Shown here piece by piece: positions 42,335 to 47,778 of a stretch of 47,778 nucleotides of DNA (positions within the stretch are counted from its first letter, which is position 1; each line of letters begins with the position of its first letter). The stretch spans positions 1-47,778 of the forward strand of contig DGIK01000211.1 of NCBI GenBank assembly GCA_002393195.1, in the 5' to 3' direction. The position numbers and the translations under genes are program-made. The stretch is from Bacteroidales bacterium UBA3824. GTDB lineage: Bacteria; Bacteroidota; Bacteroidia; Bacteroidales; UBA3824. The notes under the pieces were generated by a model. The model saw nothing but the letters and a program-made list of their open reading frames with translations. It searched no databases and was not told the DNA's origin.

Positions 42335-43414
42335 CTATCTTGCATAAAAAACTTTGCCGCTGATTTTCTTTGGCGACTTTTGCTCCACCGTGTTTACCAC
42401 AAAACTGTCGCTGAAAACCTCCGCGCCGCCAGTCGATGCCTTTGTCTCAATGCTCTTGACGGCATATTTGCCTTGATATTTGGCGTACTTGACATCGCAG
42501 GAAATCACAGTGTTCTTACTCGACGGCTCACGCTTGTACGACAGCGCGAGGTCAGAATATCCGCTTAGTTCCATTGAGTATTTTGCGGCGGTGATGGCGT
42601 TGTCAGTTTTGTTTACCGTAATCGTTCCAGTATATGCCACAGGCAACCACGCGCCGGTATTGACGAGGCGAGGCTTTTTGCAGGTGAATTTGATTATATA
42701 TTCACTTGAAGTTTCGCTTTCGATGGTGAAGTCGAAATCGGTGAGAGTGTAACTATTAAGCACATTGAACTGATACCTCACTATGTCGAATCCGCACACC
42801 TGGTCGAAGTGGTTTTTGCCCGATTCGTAATCGTTGACCTTATAATCACGCACCACGCTCGCAAACCTGTAATTCAAGGCTGCAAAAGCATTGTTGCCGT
42901 CGGAGCGGGTGTAGCCGTCGGCGTCGTAGCCAATGACGTGGTAAGTGGATTTGCGATTGTTGCCATCCATACGCACCGTGCTCACGTATGTGCCGTCGTA
43001 TGAATAATCACGGCTTATATAATTGGTGGATGCATTCTCCACCACATTTTTTAATACACGGCGACCGGCTTGGCTCTTGTCGGTGATGACGACCTCGTTG
43101 ATTTTGTAATCGACAGGCGCAAGGGCAACGGTCATCCTCTCGTCGGACGACGCGGGCAGGCTCTTTGACACCGCCAAATACCCCACAGACGAAAACGACA
43201 ACTGTTTGCCCTCCATTCCGGCGGGGACGTTGAGGCGAAATTCGCCATTCATATCGCTGATGGTGCCAACCGTGGTGCCGGAGACGGCAATATTGACGAA
43301 GGGCAGCACATTGCCCGTGGCAGAATCGGTTACAATGCCCTCCACGGCTCTCTGTGCGGATGCAGCGGCCGCCATCGACGCAGCCGCCAATATGGTAATA
43401 AATATCTTTTTCAT
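42335..43414 (-). CDS. Exported carboxypeptidase-like regulatory-domain protein
   Basis: 359 residues from ATG 43414 with a signal peptide (KKIFITILAAASMAAAASAQ, cleaved after AQ); the frame opens 29 codons earlier but those residues lie over the promoter. Residues about 22-110 form a CarboxypepD_reg-like beta-sandwich (VEGIVTDSATGNVLPFVNIA, then DMNGEFRLNVPAG), as found at the start of SusC/TonB receptors. Here it is followed not by a TonB barrel but by 240 residues of beta-rich sequence without named motifs, so this is a stand-alone exported adaptor of the DUF5686-like sort, shortened. It probably acts in the periplasm or outer membrane. Confidence 0.75.
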   Translation of the reverse strand: MKKIFITILAAASMAAAASAQRAVEGIVTDSATGNVLPFVNIAVSGTTVGTISDMNGEFRLNVPAGMEGKQLSFSSVGYLAVSKSLPASSDERMTVALAPVDYKINEVVITDKSQAGRRVLKNVVENASTNYISRDYSYDGTYVSTVRMDGNNRKSTYHVIGYDADGYTRSDGNNAFAALNYRFASVVRDYKVNDYESGKNHFDQVCGFDIVRYQFNVLNSYTLTDFDFTIESETSSEYIIKFTCKKPRLVNTGAWLPVAYTGTITVNKTDNAITAAKYSMELSGYSDLALSYKREPSSKNTVISCDVKYAKYQGKYAVKSIETKASTGGAEVFSDSFVVNTVEQKSPKKISGKVFYAR

Positions 43415-43438
43415 AAGAGTTTTGGTTGTAATAATGCC

Positions 43439-43446
43439 CAAAATTA
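43439..43446 (-). promoter_or_regulatory. Bacteroidota -7 promoter of the carboxypeptidase-like-domain gene
   Basis: Minus-strand TAATTTTG followed by GGC, 24 bp ahead of ATG 43414; supports that start. Confidence 0.6.
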
Positions 43447-43488
43447 ATTTTTTCTCAAAAAATTTGCAAATATTCCAACAAAAATTTA

Positions 43489-43496
43489 TACCTTTG
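43489..43496 (+). promoter_or_regulatory. Bacteroidota promoter of the OmpA-family gene
   Basis: TACCTTTG followed by GTC, 36 bp ahead of ATG 43533, with a TTTG at 43463-43466, 22 bp upstream, as a possible -33 element; the pair resembles the full Bacteroidota promoter. Confidence 0.65.
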
Positions 43497-43532
43497 GTCA
43501 AATTTTTTTAGCAATCATAACCAACATCATTT

Positions 43533-44390
43533 ATGAAAAGAGTTTTGATACTTGCGACACTCGCATTATTTGGAATATCGACGCTCACGACATCGTGCAT
43601 AGTGAGCAAGAAAAAATACAACACCGCCGTAGCCAACGGCCGCCGCTCATTGGACAGCCTCAACAGGGTGTTCAACAAGACTGTTGAGGGTTTCAATCAA
43701 GCCACAAACTCACTGAAAACCAACAATTCATCCAAGGACATCACCCTCGACAGCCTCATCCGTGAAAACCAAAAACTCGCCGGCGACAAGGCGACGCTCA
43801 ATCAAAACCTCATCAACTCCATCAACGAGTTTAACGAGGAACGCCAGAAACTCGCCCGCAAGACCCGAACCGCCGACAGCCTTATGAACATCCTCGCCCT
43901 CCAATCGGAGGCGCAGGACAGCATCCGCAACCTCGACGAGGGTCGTCAGCAAGAGCTTCAGACGATGCTCGCCACCATCAACAAGGCTCTCACCGGCATC
44001 AATCAGAGCGACGCAAAGGCCAAGATTGCGGGTCCGGGAGTCATAGTTACAATCTCCAACGACTACCTATACAAGACCGCCGCCGGCACTGAAATCTCCA
44101 CGAAGGGCGCGACCTTGCTCGCCAAACTTGCAGCCGTATTCACCCTCAATGAAAACTGCCGCATCAACGTCATCGCCCACACCGACAACAACGGCACAGC
44201 CAAGGCACTCCTCGACCAAAGCGCACGCAAGGCGGCGGCTGTAATCACCACGATTGCCGAAAACAGCACACTGCCCGGCACGGCATACACGGCGTCGGGT
44301 CGCGGAATGTACAACCCCGAGGCGACCAATACCTCCGATGCCAACAAGAAACAAAACCGGCGCACAGAAATTGTCATCATCATGAAATAA
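43533..44390 (+). CDS. OmpA-family peptidoglycan-binding lipoprotein
   Basis: 285 residues. Lipoprotein signal peptide (KRVLILATLALFGISTLTTS, then Cys22; lipobox TTSC). A coiled-coil region (about 35-150) with Leu/Ile heptads precedes a C-terminal OmpA-like domain (about 165-285): INVIAHTDNNGTAKALLDQS with the Asp of the peptidoglycan contact, and the closing GRGMYNPEATNTSDANKKQN then RRTEIVI, the family's NRRxE motif. It anchors the outer membrane to peptidoglycan. The DUF4834-like gene follows after 11 bp and is probably cotranscribed. Confidence 0.9.
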   Translation: MKRVLILATLALFGISTLTTSCIVSKKKYNTAVANGRRSLDSLNRVFNKTVEGFNQATNSLKTNNSSKDITLDSLIRENQKLAGDKATLNQNLINSINEFNEERQKLARKTRTADSLMNILALQSEAQDSIRNLDEGRQQELQTMLATINKALTGINQSDAKAKIAGPGVIVTISNDYLYKTAAGTEISTKGATLLAKLAAVFTLNENCRINVIAHTDNNGTAKALLDQSARKAAAVITTIAENSTLPGTAYTASGRGMYNPEATNTSDANKKQNRRTEIVIIMK

Positions 44391-44401
44391 CACGTTGCAA
44401 A

Positions 44402-44704
44402 ATGATACTCCTCGTCCTCATAATATTTGTATTGTCGATATGGCTCATCAACAAGTTGTTGTTTGGTGAGTTGTTTGGCGGCGGCGACGACGAATCGTCC
44501 TCCCCCATCAACGACGCCCGTTGGCAACAACGCAATCAGTTTCAGCAATACCAACAATTCCAACAGCGGGAGCGCGAGCGTCAAAACCGCCGCTACGAAG
44601 ACGGCCCCGTCATCATCGAAAAGGCAGACGCCCAACCCGTCAAACAAAAACGCCGCGCAATAGGGGATTTCGGGGAGTATGTGGAGTTTCGGGAAGTGGA
44701 ATGA
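44402..44704 (+). CDS. Small DUF4834-like membrane protein
   Basis: 100 residues. One N-terminal transmembrane helix (LLVLIIFVLSIWLINKLLFG) with a few acidic residues after it, then a Gln/Arg-rich segment (RWQQRNQFQQYQQFQQRERE) that looks coiled-coil, and a conserved end GDFGEYVEFREVE. This combination resembles the Bacteroidota DUF4834 family, of unknown role. Eleven base pairs separate it from the OmpA-family gene. A terminator follows 95 bp after the stop. Family name is my recollection and unchecked. Confidence 0.6.
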   Translation: MILLVLIIFVLSIWLINKLLFGELFGGGDDESSSPINDARWQQRNQFQQYQQFQQRERERQNRRYEDGPVIIEKADAQPVKQKRRAIGDFGEYVEFREVE

Positions 44705-44798
44705 TTTTTTCCACCAATGACTAACCTTTTTGCACGGTTTTTGCAACCGACATCATTGTAAAATGATGTTTAAGGTTTTAGAGATTTGTTTATAGATG

Positions 44799-44834
44799 AA
44801 TTAAGGGCTGTGGCAATCGCCTCAGCCCTTAATT
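44799..44834 (+). terminator. Rho-independent terminator
   Basis: AATTAAGGGCTG (44799-44810) and CAGCCCTTAATT (44823-44834) form a perfect 12-bp stem with a 12-base loop, followed by ATTATAA. Second smaller stems nearby (TTGCCG, and CCGCC/GGCGG at about 44909-44922) may end the convergent thioredoxin-like gene. Confidence 0.7.
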
Positions 44835-44961
44835 ATTATAACTGTGATTTTGTAAAATTTTCCTATAAATTTTGTACAATTTCTTGCCGTTAGGCAACAA
44901 CATTGCCGCCTTTCGGCGGGAAATTTTTCAAAATCTTTCGCAAAATTTTTCAAAATAAATT

Positions 44962-45477
44962 CTATTCTCTTATCATCAACGCTTTAAGCGTCGCTTCAAG
45001 TGCGTCGCCTCGGAGGTCTGTCGCCAAGATTTTTCCGTTGAGATCGATGAGAAAGTTGCTTGGGATTTGTTCAATGCCAAACTCGTCGCAAATCGGCGAG
45101 TACCAGCCTTTGTAATCGCAAATGTGATGCTTCCACGAAAGATTGTCGCGATTAATCGCCTTCACCCAATCATTTTTGCGGGAGTCGAGCGAAATGCTGA
45201 AAATCTCAAAGCCGTCGCCCTTCGTGAAATGCTCGTCCTTATAAGTCTCGTAGCATTTTACGAGTTCAGGGTTCTCGGCGCGGCACGGCGGACACCACGA
45301 CGCCCAAAAATCCACCAGGACCACCTTGCCGCGCAATTCACGCAGGTCAAACTTCTCCATCTCAGGGCCGTCGCCGCTTATCTCGGGGATGATGTCGCCG
45401 ATGCGGATGCCGGTCTGTTGCGCCGAAACCGTGAGCGGCAGCAAGAAAATCGCAATTATGTATATCAAATGTTTCAT
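44962..45477 (-). CDS. TlpA/ResA-like thioredoxin-family protein
   Basis: 171 residues with a signal peptide (MKHLIYIIAIFLLPLTVSAQ, cleaved after AQ). A thioredoxin fold with the active site WASWCPPCRAENPE, Cys62 and Cys65 with the Pro-Pro pair of TlpA/ResA. It reduces or oxidises thiols in the periplasm, for example in cytochrome maturation. The cis-Pro region (QIPSNFLIDLNGK) is intact. No cytochrome genes are adjacent. Single gene, convergent with the OmpA-family operon. Confidence 0.88.
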   Translation of the reverse strand: MKHLIYIIAIFLLPLTVSAQQTGIRIGDIIPEISGDGPEMEKFDLRELRGKVVLVDFWASWCPPCRAENPELVKCYETYKDEHFTKGDGFEIFSISLDSRKNDWVKAINRDNLSWKHHICDYKGWYSPICDEFGIEQIPSNFLIDLNGKILATDLRGDALEATLKALMIRE

Positions 45478-45676
45478 ATTCTATTGAAAAAATAGGGTTC
45501 GTAATACACCATTATAACAGCAAAACCGCCTAAATTGTTGTAAAAAAACTTGCCGCAGGCTGCAACTTTTTTTTATTTTCAACGTATAATATCTAATAAT
45601 CAGGTAGTTGCGGACAATATTAAAAATATTAAAAAAAAATTATCCGTCAAATACTTCCAAATCTAAGATTATAGAT

Positions 45677-45684
45677 TAACTTTG
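45677..45684 (+). promoter_or_regulatory. Bacteroidota -7 promoter of the fumarate reductase operon
   Basis: TAACTTTG followed by CAG, 55 bp ahead of the cytochrome b gene start. The AT-rich stretch upstream (about 45540-45676) has no gene and may carry regulator sites that I could not identify. Confidence 0.65.
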
Positions 45685-45738
45685 CAGTTTGAAATTAACA
45701 TTATAAATAATTAGAATAAAAACAACAAACAATCTGCT

Positions 45739-46464
45739 ATGAAAGGATTTTTCAAAAGTTCGATCGGAAAGAAGTTGATAATGAGCGTTACAGGCTGCTT
45801 TCTGATTCTGTTCCTGACGTTCCACATGTGCATGAATCTCGTGTATGTGTTCAGTGCTGAGGGATACAACATGGTCTGCGAGTTCCTCGGCTCCAATTGG
45901 TACGCCGTGGCTGGCACCCTGGTCCTCGCGCTCGGATTCGTCTTTCACATTGTCTATGCCTCGATTCTGACAATTCAGAACCGCAGGGCACGTGGCAACG
46001 ACCGCTATGACAATCAGACCCTGCCCCCGGGCGTGGAATGGTCGTCAAAAAACATGTACATCCTCGGAGCAATCGTGTTCCTCGGTCTGGTGCTACATTT
46101 CATCCAGTTCTGGTCCAAAATGATGGCCGTAGAACTATTCGAGTGTACTGGCGCATTGCCGGAAGGCTTCAAGCCTACTGTTGCAAACGCGGCAGACATC
46201 AGCGCAGTCGCAGCCGACGGTGCCGCCTGGATTGGATTCCATTTCAGCAAATGGTACAACGTGGCGCTCTACCTTCTCTGGTTCGTTGCCATTTGGCTGC
46301 ACCTCAACCACGGCTTCTGGTCGATGTTCCAAACCATCGGCGCAAGCAACAGCAAGTGGATTCCGCGTTTGAAAACCATCGGCACTATATTCTCCACCAT
46401 CGTCATGGGTGGCTTTGCGCTCGTAGTGCTTGTGGCATTTTTCAGGAATTGCTGCGGAGCGTAA
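45739..46464 (+). CDS. frdC: Succinate dehydrogenase/fumarate reductase cytochrome b subunit
   Basis: 241 residues with five transmembrane helices; typical of the single-subunit anchor (type B) of Bacteroidota. First helix IMSVTGCFLILFLTFHMCMNL carries a His (heme or quinone site) near residue 34; NHGFWSMFQTIGASNSKW and its neighbouring His residues (HLNHG) complete the family pattern. It anchors the complex in the membrane and exchanges electrons with menaquinone. The flavoprotein gene follows after 75 bp. In these organisms the complex mainly reduces fumarate. Confidence 0.92.
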   Translation: MKGFFKSSIGKKLIMSVTGCFLILFLTFHMCMNLVYVFSAEGYNMVCEFLGSNWYAVAGTLVLALGFVFHIVYASILTIQNRRARGNDRYDNQTLPPGVEWSSKNMYILGAIVFLGLVLHFIQFWSKMMAVELFECTGALPEGFKPTVANAADISAVAADGAAWIGFHFSKWYNVALYLLWFVAIWLHLNHGFWSMFQTIGASNSKWIPRLKTIGTIFSTIVMGGFALVVLVAFFRNCCGA

Positions 46465-46539
46465 CCAAACTTCCTGGCTCTACGCCAACAATTTCACAAA
46501 CAATCAATTAACGAAATTCTATTAAACAAGAAAATCAAT

Positions 46540-47778
46540 ATGGCAACATTGGATTCCAAAATCCCCGAAGGCGACTTGAAGGACAAGTGGACCAACTATA
46601 AGGAACACCAGCACCTTGTAAACCCCGCCAACAAGAGGAAAATCGATATTATAGTAGTCGGCACGGGACTTGCCGGCGGTGCAGCCGCAGCGAGCCTCGC
46701 AGAGATGGGCTTCAAGGTAAAGGCGTTCTGTTATCAGGATTCGCCCCGCCGCGCCCACTCCATCGCAGCACAGGGCGGTATCAACGCCGCCAAAAACTAT
46801 CCCAACGACGGCGACTCGGTTTACCGCCTTTTCTATGATACAATCAAGGGCGGCGACTACCGCGCACGTGAGGCCAACGTTTACCGCCTCGCAGAAGTAT
46901 CCAACTCAATCATCGACCAGTGCGTCGCTCAGGGCGTGCCTTTTGCACGTGAGTACGGCGGACTTTTGGCAAACCGCTCATTCGGCGGCGCGCTCGTATC
47001 AAGAACATTCTACGCCCGTGGTCAGACGGGACAGCAACTCCTCCTCGGTGCTTACTCCGCTCTCAGCCGCCAGATTGGTCTCGGCAACGTAGAGATGCAC
47101 AGCCGCACCGAAATGATGGACCTCGTGATGATAGACGGTCGCTGCCGTGGCATCGTTACCCGCGACCTCTTGACTGGCGAAATCAAATCGCACTTCGCTC
47201 ACTGTGTAATCCTCGCCACCGGTGGTTACGGCAATGTATATTTCCTCTCCACCAACGCTATGGGTTCCAACGGCTCGGCAGCAATGAAGGCTTACCGCAA
47301 GGGCGCATATTTTGCCAACCCCTGCATGGTGCAGATTCACCCGACCTGTATCCCACAGCACGGCGATTACCAGAGTAAACTTACCCTTATGTCAGAGTCG
47401 CTCCGCAACGACGGCCGCATTTGGGTTCCCAAGAAGAAGGAAGACGCCGAAAAGCTCCGCAAAGGCCTCATCACAGCCAAAGACATTCCCGATGAGGACC
47501 GCGATTTCTACCTCGAAAACCGCTACCCGGCATTCGGCAACCTCGTGCCCCGCGACGTGGCTTCGCGCAACGCCAAGGAACGCTGCGACGCTGGATATGG
47601 CGTCAATAGCACCGGCAACGCCGTATTCCTCGATTTCAGCTACGCAATCAAACGCCTCGGCAAGGACGTCGTAGAACAGCGTTACGGCAACCTCTTCCAG
47701 ATGTACCAGAAAATCACCGACCAGGATCCCTACGAGGTTCCGATGATGATATACCCCGCCATCCACTACACGATGGGC
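46540..47778 (+). CDS. frdA: Fumarate reductase/succinate dehydrogenase flavoprotein subunit (partial)
   Basis: 413 residues are visible and the frame is open at the window edge, so the gene continues beyond it (full length about 640-660). It starts at ATG 46540, after about 33 polar residues that precede the FAD fold. FAD motif [19 protein letters not shown]; His73 in [14 protein letters not shown] is at the position of the covalent FAD linkage; [11 protein letters not shown] and the catalytic region with ARSN-like residues follow. It oxidises succinate or reduces fumarate. The iron-sulfur subunit (frdB) is expected just past the edge. Confidence 0.95.
   Translation, partial: MATLDSKIPEGDLKDKWTNYKEHQHLVNPANKRKIDIIVVGTGLAGGAAAASLAEMGFKVKAFCYQDSPRRAHSIAAQGGINAAKNYPNDGDSVYRLFYDTIKGGDYRAREANVYRLAEVSNSIIDQCVAQGVPFAREYGGLLANRSFGGALVSRTFYARGQTGQQLLLGAYSALSRQIGLGNVEMHSRTEMMDLVMIDGRCRGIVTRDLLTGEIKSHFAHCVILATGGYGNVYFLSTNAMGSNGSAAMKAYRKGAYFANPCMVQIHPTCIPQHGDYQSKLTLMSESLRNDGRIWVPKKKEDAEKLRKGLITAKDIPDEDRDFYLENRYPAFGNLVPRDVASRNAKERCDAGYGVNSTGNAVFLDFSYAIKRLGKDVVEQRYGNLFQMYQKITDQDPYEVPMMIYPAIHYTMG

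Noticed and set aside
44905..44960. CCGCC/GGCGG stem and repeated AAATTTTTCAAAAT near 44920
   Set aside because: The stem is short and the A/T repeat is low-complexity; possibly terminator debris, not reported as a separate element.

Overview
The window reads as chromosomal DNA of a member of the Bacteroidales (phylum Bacteroidota). The evidence is repeated promoter -7 elements of the Bacteroidota type (TAnnTTTG, usually followed by C or G) upstream of many genes, weak or absent Shine-Dalgarno sequences, and a typical gene set: KDO transferase, many SPII lipoproteins, a carboxypeptidase-like-domain exported protein, a DUF4834-like small protein, a SiaC/DUF1987 protein, and a three-subunit type succinate dehydrogenase/fumarate reductase that starts with the cytochrome b gene. 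No rRNA operon, CRISPR array, intact insertion sequence or prophage was seen. One tRNA gene (Glu, anticodon TTC) is present.

Layout. 1-2.1 kb: waaA and a lipoprotein. 2.4-10.9 kb: an accessory (defence) island with a PLD-nuclease/SNF2-helicase protein, a large Eco57I-like adenine methyltransferase, a four-helix-bundle/zinc-ribbon protein, and the wreck of a HigBA-type toxin-antitoxin pair. 10.9-16.8 kb: a zinc-ribbon membrane protein, a polyprenyl diphosphate synthase, an LEA14-like lipoprotein, a coiled-coil membrane protein and an RND/MMPL exporter. 16.8-20.1 kb: a membrane-bound LytTR regulator, a five-unit 21-bp-period operator-like array, and a three-gene membrane/iron-sulfur cluster that the array probably controls. 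20.1-25.2 kb: glycosyltransferase, ahcY, GNAT, ABM-domain protein and small unknowns. 25.2-29.0 kb: PhoR/PhoB-like two-component pair, PepSY-like lipoprotein and Na/Pi cotransporter with PhoU domain, a likely phosphate module. 29.2-31.6 kb: an ECF sigma factor fused in one reading frame to a signal-like hydrophobic segment and a C-terminal beta-barrel-like domain, then a lipoprotein. 31.6-33.4 kb: mlaF-mlaE and a small basic protein. 33.4-36.4 kb: an AT-rich segment bounded by two direct copies of an 80-bp palindromic repeat, holding one large exported unknown protein and a rod-shaped RNA candidate (6S-like). 36.4-45.5 kb: O-methyltransferase, tRNA-Glu, an 857-residue unknown co-transcribed with a SiaC-family protein, acyl-CoA synthetase, carboxypeptidase-like-domain protein, OmpA-family lipoprotein, DUF4834-like protein and TlpA-like thioredoxin. 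45.7 kb to the end: fumarate reductase/succinate dehydrogenase subunits C and A, the latter cut by the window edge.

The most interesting signals are: (1) the sigma factor-beta-barrel fusion with a possible internal start and signal peptide; (2) the tandem array resembling AlgR/LytTR sites beside a LytTR gene; (3) the rod-like RNA on the minus strand, whose G-U pairs fix its strand; (4) the sharp base-composition switch confined to the presumed target-recognition part of the methyltransferase; (5) the decayed toxin-antitoxin pair; and (6) the AT-rich island framed by palindromic repeats. All functional calls come from reading motifs by eye; no database search was run.
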